From: Syngnathus acus
Lineage: Eukaryota > Chordata > Actinopteri > Syngnathiformes > Syngnathidae
Direction of reading: 5' to 3'
DNA length: 64,000 bases
Assembly: GCF_901709675.1 (NCBI RefSeq)
Contig: NC_051096.1
Location: 1,887,001 to 1,951,000 of the forward strand
The notes under the pieces are model-generated. The model did no database searches. It had not been told where the DNA came from and saw only the letters and a program-made list of their open reading frames with translations. Each line of letters starts with the position of its first letter. Position 1 is the stretch's first letter. Below, one piece after another: positions 44,119 through 57,226 of the stretch. Both the position numbers and the translations under genes were made by a program.

Positions 44119-45697
44119 CTCCAAAGCCAACCGCCTGCTTTCCTCCGATTGAGGCGCCCAGCTCCAACTTTTGGCTTCTGCTGTTGCTGCTTGTTTTTAG
44201 GCCTCCTTCTACTTGGGCAACCTCTCCTAATGCGTCCTTAGTTTCCTTCTTCTTGAACTCTTCCTTCGGCTGCATCATGGTCGTCTTCCTTTGCCACTTG
44301 TTCGGTACTGAAGCACACTCCGTGCGCCAAAACATTTGTGTGTCCTTGTCGCTGCACGAGCCTAGCTTGTTAGCTTTAGCCCTTATGCTAACCTTGCACA
44401 CGTGACAAAAGCTGAATGTTCTGGTTCTTATGTCCTTTCAATCTTAAACATATCTCGTAGTTTGGACGGGAATGCTAATGTTAGCATGACCACGAGTCGC
44501 TGTTTTGTTTACATGGCGAACAAAGGTCTGTTGAGGCAACACTTGCAATGGAGCCTCTTGTTTCAAGTTATTTTCTTCTTTGTGAATTCTAAAGTCACAT
44601 TTGTGGCATTAACTCCGTTACAGGATGCTAGTTTTGTTTCCTGCAGATCAGATACACTCCGTTTACACTAACTTGTCAGTCTGTGATTGGCCAACACTAC
44701 ATTCCTGATTGACTGGAGCCAATCAGGAGGCACGTTTACATTGCGGTTGTACGACTGCTGGAGGACCTGTTTGAAGACAATGTGGGAAAGCACACCTTTA
44801 TCATTGGCAACGACTGAGCTCGCCTGGCTAACTAGCCACTGCTCACCTTTCGGTAAAAATTCTCATCAAATGTATTATGCCTATTTCTTTACTGCAGGGC
44901 CGTCAGATTGTCCTGACCAGCATTATTTTTGGAAGTCAAAAACTAACGAATAAAGTGACTAATTTGACAGCCGTTTTTCAGTTGATCAATACAACTTTTT
45001 TTGAACCGCTGAAGAGAGACAGCACACCGCTAGCAGCTGCTAGCCGAAATGCTGCTGTCCTTGTTGAGCCTGAAAAAAAGCCATGAAGACAAAAAAAAGT
45101 GCCGCTGCCTTTTTCCTTCCGTCGCTATTTGATAATGTGGAAATAAAAAAACAAGTGAAAATGTAATAATAGGTCTGAAGCTCTTTTTTTTTTTAGTTAG
45201 AATGTAAAAATAGGTCTGAAGCTCTTTTTTTTGTAATTGTACTAAAAGTGCAACGATTAAGCAACTCAAAGATTAATGGACTCTAGATTAATTTAAGTCT
45301 CTTGAAAATGGACTGATTTAGAGAACTCAGTAAACTTGAAATTGGCCAAATCCTTTTGATTTCGGAAAGTAATGATCAAGGTTTTCTGACTGATAGAACT
45401 GAGAGTGCATCCAAATTGTCTCAATGGTCTTATTGTATGATTTGGAAGTAATCATAATACAAAATAATGTTAACAAATGCAACATTTTATTTTCAAAATA
45501 AAAATGTGTTTTAAGCAAAGACGGCATGAAAGTCTCAAAGGTACGGCGGAAAGCGATTAGCAACGCTTTTATTGGCCTGCAAGCTAGTGAGAGAAGCTTG
45601 TTATGACATGTGACCTTTGACAAACGTAAAAAGGAAAACAAAATCACACAGCACTGTGGTCTGGCATCTGCGTGCATGCGCTACATGGAGCGACGAG
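44119..45697. other. Convergent 3' UTRs of pi4kb and mindy1
   Basis: No exon is seen. A + strand AATAAA at 44949-44954 serves pi4kb, and a minus-strand AATAAA near 45568-45573 serves mindy1. Two copies of AATAGGTCTGAAGCTCTTTT (about 45167 and 45208) form a short duplication. Confidence 0.6.
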
Positions 45698-48600
45698 TTA
45701 AAGCAGGACGCAGTCGGCGTCTTTTTCTCTTCTCCTTGCCCCTCCTGACTGTGGCCCCTGACCTCTGGCCTCTGACCTCTGAAAGTCACCAGAATGTATG
45801 GTAACTGACACATGACAACTACTTGACTGACATGTAAATTGTGGCCAAAACATGACTGGGATTCGAAACCAGGCTTCACTTCCGAAACATGGCTAAAACA
45901 TAACTAGCAAGTGCCTGAGTCAAGCTGGAAACATACAAGACGGCTAAAACACATCTCAAGGATGACCTCAAAGTCTGAAAAGAGACGAAAGCATGAGCGT
46001 GCGTGTCGTCATGTGTTCACCTGCAAGGCCGCTTGCTGCGCTCCTTCTTGTTGTTGTTGTCGTTGGTATTCTTCCTGTTGCAACTGCCGGGCCAGCTCCA
46101 GGTCGCCGAGCGGTCCCGAGGCCCCCCCGCCGCTCTCCTGCTGCAGCGACACCGCCACCAGATAGTCCTGAGGCACTCACAAACACATTTGAAATATCGG
46201 AACCAAGTCTAGCACGTTTGTCAAGCGTGCGTTAATGAGTGCAGAACATGACGGCGAGACTGATAAATTGTGCTTGCTACCTGGTCGATTTGGCGCTGCT
46301 GCCGTTGGTCGCAGGGCGGCGGGGGGCCACCGGGGGGCGGGGGCGCCACCGCCTCCTTCCGAGGAGGATGACACAGGCGGAAGTCTGAGTCGCAGAAGTT
46401 CCCGTCCCCTTCCACGTTGTGCAGAGACTCCCATACCAGGCCCTCCTCGCGCAGGAAGCCCTGGTCCGTCACCAGCAGGTACAAGTGGCCCTAATGGGCA
46501 AAGCGGCCGCCTTGGTCTGAAGGGCCCTTCCCCTGGGACCAGGCCCACATTTGCTACGAGACCGCGGGGGCCCACGAGGACAACGGCACGACCCAACAGT
46601 GAGGAAGAAAGCGCGCCTGAAACCCGACGGGCGGATGAGTGCAGTCAATTTCAATTCAGGCTGCTTATTCTGCGCTTCTTTTCATTAATGGTGTCACTTC
46701 TTTGGCTATGTGGCAACTGTGCCAGTGTCACGCCACTCCAGCGGCCGTGTTTTTGCAGGGCGCGTCAAAGTGGAGTCTGCCTTTGCCTTGTGCCGACCGC
46801 AAGCGGAAGGTGAGTATGTGCGTGTGGCGCTACCTTGTGTTTGATCATGGTACTGAAGTGGTTGTTCCTGAAGAAGACGCACATTTCTCCCTCTTTGGCG
46901 GCGGCGTTGAGCTCGCACAGGCCGTGATAGGACAGCTGAGTTGCTGTTGTCTCCAGGAAGTGCTCAGCCACCAGACCTGCGCACATGCACGCAACACGGG
47001 ACTGAACGTACTCGCCTTGCTCAACTGCATAACAATGTATTGGAAATAGCAAACTTGATGCATGACATCCATGTGGATGATCAAAATATGCATCCAACTG
47101 ACAAGAATGCAAACGCCGATTTCAGCCATCTCCAGCGTTTGTTTTGCGTCCGAAGGCTGAACTCACGTCACCTTCTCGTGTCACCGCGTTACCTTCGCTG
47201 ACTTGTGCGCTGTCGACCGAGTGTTTGCAGTCGATGATCTTCTCCACGAGCTGGTTGTAGCTCAGCTTGCCAACGGCAGCCACCATCTCCGGACTCTGTG
47301 GGCACGGGCACAGGTACAACTGTCAGAGCACGTGAATGCAGACGGTTTTGGGCAGGGCTCATCACCTGGGGGTCCACCAGCCATCCATGGTAGAGCGGGA
47401 TGTCAAGGAGGTCAAAAACGATGCACTCTGGTGTATACTCAAAGTCAGTGACGGAGGTGAAGCGAACGTTGACGTCCAGACCCGTCGAGAGTTTGGGCAG
47501 CACCGCCATGGCATCGCCCATGTTCTGAAATGTTGCGGCCACATCGGGACTCAAGCGTTTGTGGTCTGGCCATTGATAGCCTCGTCTTTCCACCACATTC
47601 AAAGCGTTTGACGACGTGTTTCAATCATAGAAACATTTTAGTTCTGCCTGGTGTTTTTGCCATGCTAGCAAGTAAAAATGTGTGCGTGTGTACCTGTTGA
47701 AAGTTGAGCCGCATCCCGTCTGTCTTTTCTCTGGGTGTAACCGACAGCACACACTCACCTGCGCATGCACGCAACACAGGTTACGCAATGGGCGAGGGCA
47801 TGATGATGTCATAGCGACGTGGTGGGCAGCAGCTTACCCAAGTGAGCCATCAGGTCCTCTGTGGTGACAACTTCAGTGTGAGCCGGGAGCTTTGCCTAGA
47901 AAGGCGTGCACGTCAAGACGCGCGCAATGCTTTGTTTAGGAAAGGGGGGGCAGTACCTTCCAGCGAAGGAAGAGGATGTTCATGATGGCCAGCAGGGGGC
48001 AGGGTCCGTTGTCGCTCTGAGTGACGATGGGCGTCTTCTTCTCCTTCCAGGTGATCCACTTGACCAGGTAATACGAGGCTTCGGCGGGAGCGTTGGCAGA
48101 AGCGTCGGCGGGCGCGTCGATGGGAGCGGCGACAAGAACGTCGGCAGGAGCGTCAGCGGGCGCGTCGGCGCCCCCTTCGGACAGGAGGACAATTTCAGGC
48201 CCACCTCGATTATCCTGCCGCGTCACGGGGTCATTGACGTGAGCAAGCTTCACCTGCCACCTGCTCGTCACCCTTCAGACACGGCAGCTCATTGCTCGGG
48301 GAGCTTCCCTCCGCCCCTGCCGCCGAGTATGACGAAAACGCGTCGTCCGCCTCCCGAGATCCCACCGTGGCCGCCGTCGTCCCCTTGGAGAAACTCAAAC
48401 CAGTAACGGAGAAGGATGGAGTCTCACAGGACTCTTGCAGCTCCTCCAAATTGTCGGCCGTCGCCACAGACGAACTCTGTGCCGCCTCCGCTTCGGGACC
48501 TGCGGCCACACGCGCACACCTCAATATTGGAAGATATACGGGACAAACCGGACTGGCATTGGAGCGAAACACAAGTGGGTAGATGGGGCTGAAATGGCAC

Positions 48601-49039
48601 ACAAACAAGACTGAGAATTGGACTAAATACGTCTGCAATGTTGACTGAAACATGACTCAAAGACAGGACTGAATAATGACAAAAGATGACTAAGACACGG
48701 CTGGAATATCATAAAAATTCGAGCGGAAGACAATTGTTACTAGCAAGAGGCTCAAGCATGATTGAGTGAGGCATCAGCCAAACATGGTGGCAATATGAGC
48801 GAAGCAGAGAGCGTGGTCGAAGGTGACTGCGGAAACGAGCGCAGCTCACCCGTGACTCCATCCTCCGGCAGGTCTTGCTCTGTCTCGTTGCACGTCGGTC
48901 CGCTGTCAGACGCCGTGGACTCCACCCCTTCCTCCCGCTCGACGCAAGGGCCATCATTCCCGCCGCTCGTAGCCTGGCCGGTGACCTTTGACTCCGCTGT
49001 TGATGCAGCCACATCTGCTGCCGTCTTTGAGGCCGACAT
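45698..49039 (-). CDS. mindy1: MINDY-1 (FAM63A), lysine-48-specific deubiquitinase
   Basis: Eleven exons give about 543 codons: 49039-48850, 48499-48261, 48214-47957, 47895-47838, 47758-47694, 47524-47366, 47295-47193, 46976-46834, 46490-46281, 46167-46021 and 45757-45698 (TAA). The catalytic core is clear: YYLVKWITWKEKKTPIVTQS, then the NGPCPLLAIMNILFL cysteine motif, LPKLSTGLDVNVRFTSV, IPLYHGWLVDPQ, GKLSYNQLVEKI and the FFRNNHFSTMIKHK histidine motif. A C-terminal DYLVAVSLQQ / LARQLQQEEYQ ubiquitin-binding motif follows, and the chain ends in CVLL, a CaaX prenylation box as in the human protein (CILL). The exon 2/3 junction implies an unusually short 46-nt intron, and exon 3 carries an extra Ala/Asp/Pro repeat before the domain. 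Confidence 0.94.
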
Positions 49040-50655
49040 GTTGCTGTGATGATATTGATGATGATGATGATGAGGCGGCGTCAGTTCAAAGCGTGACTCA
49101 GCACATGGTGTCCTCACGAGTCACCGTCAATCACTCGCAGCGCTGACATGGTCCGAAGAAGAAGATGAAGAAAAGGGCGTCTAGGTGTCAGACACAACAA
49201 AGGTGGAAATACATTGGTGATCACAAACATACGCTACATCACATATGCTGCGGCCACAAAAAACAAAAACAAATCCGCGCCGGGCTGTGTCGACAGTGGA
49301 ACAATCGTACCTACGCTGCACGCAACATGCCGTCACAAAGCAGAGGCGGTGGGATTCGCACACTTCCTGCAGCTGAAGACAAAAAGGAAACCATTAAAAA
49401 CATCTTTTGCAATGAAAGCCTCTAACCAACAGATGATCAATGATGTGAAACACTTAAGAGTTGCATTTTGTTGTGTGACAAGTGCAAGTGCGGAGAGGCG
49501 TTCAAGAGATTTCAAACTTTTTTCACCAACAATCACCTTCCCAAAAACATTAAGTTCTCCAGAAAACCCTATCATGACTAACAATGAAATGCAATTGTGT
49601 AGTGGACCCAGGTGTTTCTCAAAAACGAGCTCGCCCAGCCCTACTTGCGATTGCATAAAGTATATTTGCTACTGTAAGCAATTGGTCTTTGATAAAGATG
49701 TGATTAAAACAGGTCGCCGTTGTATTTCAAAGCCTTGCCCTTGAACACTTTATTCAAAGAGTTGGACACTGCCGTTTTTGTTTAGCAATTCACATATTAG
49801 CTAGAGACACAACATGCGACAAGTATCGTTTATGCTGGCGAACTTATCAATTGTGTGCACAGAGAGCAGCGTATGAGCGCGTACTTGTACTCACAGCCTC
49901 CCAACCGACTCGAGTTTCAGAAACAGCTTTACGCCGATCAAAGCGGAGCTAGCTTAACTATTCATGCTAACTGTCGCGTCATACAATCACAAACGGTGAC
50001 GTCATAGTCTTAGCCAGGCTAACTCGTTAGCTTGTTGGCAAGACGACGGGAACATAAATGTTGACAAGCTTTGACGAGTTGCTCGCACGGATAGTTAACT
50101 ACTTGGTGGCTAAAAAATTCTCGATTCTTACTCAACACGAGAAATGTAAACAACATGAGTCTTTGTGTCTCTTCACAAACTCGTGCTTGTAAACTGTCAC
50201 AATTCAGACAACCTTTGACGTTTTGCCGTGATACCATCGCCTCTTAACAACGTGAGGCTAACTATCGGTTGCTCGCGTAACAAATAAACGAATGAAAGCA
50301 GTGAGTGCAGATTTGTTACCTTTTGGCGAGCTCACGCAGATGTAACGTGACTTTGTTGATAGTTGCTCAGTGGGGCGGAGCTTGGCTTTTTACGACGTTG
50401 ATGCCAGACTGGATTTCATCGAACTTTTCGCAGAATACTTTATTTCATAAACAATCTCGATTGCAATATCCAGCGAAAAGACCCTTACGCAACTTTGTTA
50501 TTCCTCGTTCACGTAGTGGCAGGATGGGGGCGAATGAGTCAGCAGGTGGCAGCACTGTCACTTTTTTCTTCTTCTTCGTTTTGTTTTACGGCGGGTGGTG
50601 CATTACCGCCACCTACTGTGTTGAAGTGTAGGCCAGAGTAACTACCTTCCCATTA
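49040..50655. other. mindy1 5' flank
   Basis: No recognisable exon. A perfect CRE (TGACGTCA, 49997-50004) lies about 960 bp upstream of the mindy1 start codon and may mark its promoter if a 5' non-coding exon exists. An ATGATGATGATGATG-like tract lies just upstream of the start codon. Confidence 0.45.
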
Positions 50656-51171
50656 CAGGGGGTACTCGGTTTACGAGGTCGATCCGTTCCCTTGTATGCG
50701 ATGTAAACCGAATTACGGTGCAAGTCGGAACGATAATAAAACAGTAATAATAGTAATAAAATGAAACAGTACAGTAATAAAAGTAATTAAATAAAAGTCG
50801 GAACAGTAATAAAACCATAATGCCATAATGAAAATGATCACAAAAATTATAACGTGAGAGAGATGACGCAACAGTTCAAAACGGCGGACGTATACCATGT
50901 GAGTGGGTAACGCCGTCTTCCTCGGTCCACGGCCTCTTTTATTCTTTCTTTTATTATTTTATTCTTATTCTTCCGCTTCGTGCATCAACTAGTTCCCGCG
51001 TGCGTTACGAATCTTAGGCCTTAACAACGCTTATGATACAAAACCTTTTAGGGCGAAAAAAGGCTTAAATGTACGAGATGGAATACGAAAGAATAATATA
51101 AACAGTATAAAAAAATAATATATGAGACGAAACAGCGTAACTCGAGTAAGTCGTAAACCCTGGACCCCCTG
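50656..51171. mobile_element. TA-flanked inverted-repeat element (Tc1/mariner-pogo-like MITE)
   Basis: The left end reads CAGGGGGTACTCGGTTTACG and the right end, reverse-complemented, reads CAGGGGGTCCAGGGTTTACG. TA dinucleotides flank both ends (50654-50655 and 51172-51173). The 516-bp interior is AT-rich with no transposase frame. The TIR beginning CAG and the TA target duplication indicate a non-autonomous Tc1/mariner-superfamily element, possibly pogo/Tigger type. Confidence 0.75.
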
Positions 51172-51485
51172 TACAAGCTTTGCAAGGAACCGAGGAAGAC
51201 AAATGTTCGTTTCCCACGTTAGCGACAATGTTAGTTTCAACATTAGCTTCCAAATGTAGCTTCAGTGTTTGCCTCAAGATTGCCTTCAATGTAAGGTGCC
51301 TCCAAGCACTTTGCAGATATGCGCACATGAAGCGAGAAGATTAAATTCAATACACGCGAAAATGTGGGTTGGATAAACATCACAACTTTCTTAATTTACT
51401 CATATGTGCTGATGTATAGTAAATATTTTTTTTGTGGGAGTGGTAAATATGCTATGGTCAAATAGCCTCCTTGGATTTTTTTAAC

Positions 51486-51491
51486 TTTATT
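51486..51491 (-). terminator. pex1 poly(A) signal
   Basis: AATAAA on the minus strand, about 140 nt beyond the pex1 stop codon. Confidence 0.65.
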
Positions 51492-51629
51492 TTAGAATCT
51501 CCAAATACAAACAATTTGGGCAGACATTGTCCGAGAAGAGTGCAGTTGAAACAGCAACAAGAAATAAAAAAAACCAAAAAAAAAAAAAAGAAAAGATAAT
51601 AAGAAACAACTGCCTGTTTCGGTGCGTGG

Positions 51630-54600
51630 TCACGCTAACGTGATGCGTTGTCCCGGTTGGAATGTTTGCGTAGCAGTCCTGCCTCCCGAAAACGCCTCGT
51701 ACCTGCAAACGTAAGAGGACAATGTATTTTGTTGTGCATATCACGCGGCAAGTTGTGCGCTACCCACAGTGTCGTGTATCGGCTCCAGTCGTCCTTGCCA
51801 AGCGACGGCCTGGTGGTGTCCAGAGCAGCAAGCGAGTGGCAGCGACGCAGCAGGAAGCCCGGCTGGCTTAAGCTGGAGTGGGTACGCACACGCTCCCCCT
51901 AAAGACGGATTTTTTAGAGCGCAAGCGAATGCAACGCATGTCGTGGACGGCTTGCTCACATTGGCTCGGCGGTGGTTGAGCTTGATGCATGCCACCTCCC
52001 GCTGGAGACGCTGCAGCTCCTCGTTGCTGAGCTCCCGGAAGCCGCTCTGGAGGGAAGCCATGGCAAGGGGAGGCAGGGAGAAACTGCACTCGGGGGTCGG
52101 ACTGTCCGAGTCATGTTCGGAGACACGCTGGGGGGAAAGAAAAAGTTCACTTTTTAGCCTCTTGCAATTGAGCACCATCTGACATCCATATCCTACATAC
52201 ACTGTCTTCGACAGACTCAAAGGAGCTTCCAAAGTAGAGCCTCCAGGCATCGCCGCCATTTTGGTGGTGACTTTTGTCCGACACCAGAAGGTCGGCAGAC
52301 TCCGGGCTCACGTAGCTGTCTCCCTCGCCGTCGTCCGCCAGCTCGTCGGAACCACTGCTGTTGTTGGGGAACATCATGGAGGACAGGCTCATGTCGCACG
52401 TAGTCTCTGGGCCGGCGTTTAGCGCTTCCAGCTGGGCGTTGTAGAGCAGCGCTTTCAGGTCGGCGCCGGTAAAGCCGTGGGTCCGCGCCGCCAGCTCCTC
52501 CAGGTCCACGTCAAGGGCCAAGGGGACACCAGCGCTCAGAATCTTCAGGATGGCCAAGCGGTCCTCCTGCCGGACGACAAGGTTGTTGAGATGGCCTGGA
52601 AACTTCCTGTGACCTCATCGGACCTCGCCGGGCGGAGGGCAGTAGAGCGACTTGTCCAGTCGGCCTGGACGCAGCAGAGCCTGGTCGATGAGGTCCGGAC
52701 GACTGGTGGCAGCCAGCACGTAAACACCTGAAAGACAAACATGGTGTCATGAGGAGATGCCACTCTGGCACACGCACCTAGTTTGGGTTTCATCACTCCC
52801 ACATACACACCTTGCAAGCCCTCGGCGCCATCCAGTAGAGTAAGCAGCTGGTTGACGACACGATCGGTCACGCCGGTGCTGTCGTGACCCCTCTTGGGTG
52901 CCAACGAATCAAACTCGTCAAAGAAGACCACGCAAGGCTTGGCCGCCTCAGCCCTGTTCCGAGAAAAGCAGTGATTACAAAAAAGAAGAGTCCAGTCATA
53001 GAGCGGAAATGATGATTTACAGTTTCCTCAATATTTTTGCTTACAACAACCAACTTAAAGGAGGTACAGTTGTGACAACACAAAATGGTGGAATGAGAGG
53101 AACGACGAGCGCTCGTCACCTTTGGAAAACGTCTCGCACCGCCTGCTCGCTTCCGCCGATGTATTTACTCAGAAGCTCTGGACCCTGAAACACACACGCA
53201 CACAATGGCATACGTGAATGAACATACAAATAAAGACACAGCAACACCAAGCGACGGTAACGCACGATAACACCCAAAGACGCACAAAGGACCAGACAAA
53301 CACAAAACCATGTGGTGATGCAGTGGCTTCAAACTTTTCTTTGGTTTGTCTGCTCACACGTACTTTGATGCTGATGAAGTTCATGCCGCTGTCTTTGGCG
53401 ACGGCATGGGCCAGCAGCGTCTTTCCTGTGCCGGGCGCGCCATACAACAGGATTCCTGAGCGATGGCGGATGGGAAGCTTGGAGAACAGGACGGGATACT
53501 GAAAGGCAACGAAGCTATGAGCGCCCCTCAAAATAGCCACTTGTGTGTCCTTTGGATGACCTTGGCGGGGAGCAAAATGGTGTCCATCAACTGCTGCCGC
53601 ACTTGCGTCAGTCCCCCCACCGTCTCCAGCCCCCCTCCGCTGGGACTATGGAGGTCTGCCCCCCACCTGGATGGCGGGATGAAGTCATCAAATGCCTCTG
53701 CAAAGTCCTGACCCGACAGAGGCTCATCTGCAAAAAAACCAGCACGGGCTCAAATGACTCAAGTAGGCGGGATCCGAGTGAGCCAGTAACACCTTCAAAG
53801 TTACCGAAGCTGTCATTTTGTTGTTGACGTGCCGCGTTAGTGTGGAGGGCTCGCTCTAACAGCAGCTGGAGATCTTGAGGCAGGTAGCCCTCTGTCTCCT
53901 TGACAACAGCGGCCAGGTCCACATACTCAGAATCCGGCTGTGACGGGCCGCACCTCGTTTGGATGGCATGAAAGAGGATGTCTGCTCTCTGGGTCTACAC
54001 ATTCACACAAACATAACAGATTGGACTTTTTTTTTCTGACATTGTGTGTGCCAATATACAAATCAGTCATCTGTGGACCTTGTCGGGCGGTTGGATGTGA
54101 ACGAAGGCCTGGAAGAAGTGCGTTCCTTGCACTTGCGTGAGCGTGCCGTGTAAAGAGCGTTTGCTCTCACTGGTCGCTATCAAGCACATCAGCGTGTCCT
54201 CCTCCATCATCTCGTTGACGAGGTCCAACAAGCCTACGACGACCGCAACACCAAATCATACAACGGCGCGTGGTTCCGTCCGACAGCAAGAAGAATGCCG
54301 CGGGCATACTTTGCGCCACGTGCAGGTGCAGCAGCGCCTCTGGGCCGTGCTCGTGTTCAGGCGTGGTCGGCGCCCGGCTCACGTGGTCCAAGTCGTCCAG
54401 GAGGACCACGGAGGGCTGCTTCCATTCTGCCCGCGTGAAAACGTCCCGCAGCGTCTGGCGGATGCTCTCCACCCTTTTGCCTAGGAAAACAAAGTCGTGA
54501 CCCAAATGTAAAAATAAAAAAGTGGTCCTGTGCTGCGCTACGACGGACGGGCTACCTTGTAACTTTTTGCAATCCAAAACTTCCACGTGCGCGTCCAGCT

Positions 54601-57226
54601 CGTCTGCGGCTTTTCTGCAGAGGGCGCGGGACAGGGTGCTCTTTCCACTGCCCTACGGAGAGACACCCAGCTACTATTGAACGAGTTCACTTTCATGTCG
54701 CTCGGATGCTTTCTTTTTTACGACCACATGACGCCATCTCACCTGAGCGCCGGTGATGAGCAGCGCTCCTCCTTTGAGTCCTCGTCCAATGACTCCCAGC
54801 AGCTCTCTGGCCAACGGAGTCACCAGCAGACTAAATGAGATGAACTCAAAACCTCGTCGGCTTAGCTCGTCCACACCGCTGAAGACGAGAGACGTGGACA
54901 ATTATGTTTTGAAAGCAAGAGTTGGAAAATACGGGCTGACGCTCTGTCCTGCTCACCCGAGACAATCTAAAGAGGGCAGATCTTGTTTTGGCGGGTCCGC
55001 TTGAGCAGCGGGTGCGGATGCTGGTTCCCGGACTGCCTGGATGTGAGACGCGATGCGTGAGATGAACTTGGAATGAATCCGTGTGTAACAAAACAAGGAG
55101 TCAACCTTGATGTGCTTCTTCTGTAAGACGGAAGGTGAGAGCAGAAACAGCTGGTCGGGCGCTTCGCTCTCAGCTTCTGGTTTTAGCACCGTGACAGCAA
55201 ACTCCAACTTGTCTGGAAGGAAAAGACCCACGTGGTCATGTGCCTTGGAACTGAAACGACCCAAAAAAATGACATGTAAGCAGGCGGTTATCAAAGACAC
55301 TCGGATGTGAATCACCGTCGGTGGCGTGTATGAGGACGGAGCCGACTCGTGGCGTCAAGCAGGCCAAAGGTTGGTGAGTCTGGCTGTGCAGCCAATCAAG
55401 GAAGGCCGTCTGGACGGCCTCCTCCTCAGACTCCTCCGCCTCCATCTGAGGAGGAAGACATTTTGGGAAAATGCATCAAGAATGACATGAAGAGCAAGAC
55501 ATCAGTTTGAAACGCACCAATGCTGTTAGAGGCTGGAGTTGAATGAAGGTCGCCACTTTGACGGTGGACTTGACCGGCTTTATTCTCACGGCTGAATGTG
55601 GGAGGATGTTGAGCCTGACAGACAAGGCTGGAGGAATCTGTGTCGCAAAGAAAAATCATCGAGTCAAAGCAGAGAAAAGCTTGGATGAATGCAATCGCAT
55701 TTTTTCCGTCTTACCCAGACTCGACCGGTGTGGATGTCTCCCTCCGTGCGTCGTCTTTGCATATCGCTCCCGTGGCACACCAAGCGCACAACCGTGGCCT
55801 CCCGTCCTTTCGCCTCCTCGGAGCTCTTCTTCTTCTCTAAGTTAGCTCGCTCCGTGGGCGAAAGCACTTTGGACAGCAGTCCGTACGTCAGCTCCGGCCG
55901 AGCTTCGGCGATGTGGAAATCCGACACATGGCTCAACGGGAAGACGTGAAGCACGCCGGGTGCCACGTGGCCGGCGGCAGCCAGAGACGGAGGCGGTGCG
56001 CCGCATACTCTGTAGAGGGCGTCGGCAAGCACGGCGGGGACGTCTGGTACTGATGGGAGCTCTTTAAGCGGGGCACCCGTGCCATTTGTCACGTAGCCAA
56101 ACAGACTTTTCCAGTCCGTTACGCCGCCACATTGCTGAGGGGGGGCTGCAGGTGTGGGCGGTGGTGCCGAGTGGAAGCGGGGAGGCCCTTCAGGGCGTCC
56201 GGCGTGCTCCTTGGGCGTCACCGCGAGTTCCGTGAAGGTCTCCAGGCGACCATAAGGAACCGAAGGCGACAGGGATGCTGCAAGAAAAGGGACTAAGCTT
56301 GAAAACGTACTCACAGGAAGACATCGAACGTCCAACATGCAAAATGCACAGTATCGCATATTATACCTATTTGGATGTAAATGACTGTGTAACCATCTAC
56401 CCATACGGGAAAAACAGCACCTGGGAACACCACTCGAATTTGATCCAAAAGCTTCTGCTCCAGTGCGCCACTATGGAGCTCCTGGAAATATCAGGACATA
56501 TGAAGGACACATGCAATTATTTTTGTCTCTCTCAAGTCAGGCGAGAACCTACCAAGATCTCCCAGTCGTCAGCCGAGAGCGGCTCCGCAAACACTCGATG
56601 CACCGACGACACCTGCTGACAGGCCCTCAAGAACCCCTGAGGAACACAACCAGCGAGTAAACCAGGCGCGGTGGCACAACAACAGACGGACTTTTACCTC
56701 CTGTCCGTCCTGCAGGCCCAGCTTCTCTGCCAGGTGTCTGCACAGCTCCACGCGGTGGTCGTCCAAGCCGCAGGAGCTGTGGCTCACAGTCCAGCTGAGG
56801 AAGGCCGGAGGGCTGTCATGGCTGCTGGAAAACTCCAAGGCCTGGTTCTAAGACAAAAGTCACTGACGTCATGCTGGAGGACAGGAAGCAGTAGACAATA
56901 ATAATAACATGGACCAATTAGTGCTGGTTAATGTGTCTCTTTTTTCTTCGAATCATATCTAAACTTTTTCTTCATTTGTGTTTGACATCATGTAAGAATT
57001 TCTAAAAACGTGTCATAGACTCGTTTCTCAAATGACTCACAAAAACTTCAAATTTAAAGCAATTCAAAAATTCATTCACTCACATTCCAAAGTCCACAAA
57101 CACGGCTAACTGTCGCTAGCTTACCTCGTTCAGTGACAGATGGGAAATTAACTTAGCGGGTACATGGAGGAAGCAGTTTTTAGCGTTGATAAACACAACC
57201 GTCACCGGGTGGATGCCGCTAAACAT
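51630..57226 (-). CDS. pex1: Peroxisome biogenesis factor 1 (type II AAA+ ATPase)
   Basis: Twenty-three exons encode about 1,173 residues, from the ATG at 57226 to TGA at 51630. The N-terminal domain ([31 protein letters not shown]) matches human PEX1. ATPase domain D1 has Walker A GAQGSGKST (exon 54652-54556) and Walker B VVLLDDLD (54480-54310). D2 has Walker A GAPGTGKT (53498-53364), [18 protein letters not shown], Walker [21 protein letters not shown], and the arginine-finger region [18 protein letters not shown]. The C-terminus ends PGQRITLA, like human PGQKVTLA. PEX1 and PEX6 form the hetero-hexamer that extracts the PEX5 receptor from the peroxisome membrane. The protein is about 110 residues shorter than human PEX1, mainly in the linker between the N domain and D1. 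No disruption is seen. Confidence 0.96.

Noticed and set aside
50641-51328. AT-rich open frames between mindy1 and pex1
   Set aside because: They coincide with the TA-flanked inverted-repeat element and show no protein-family signal.
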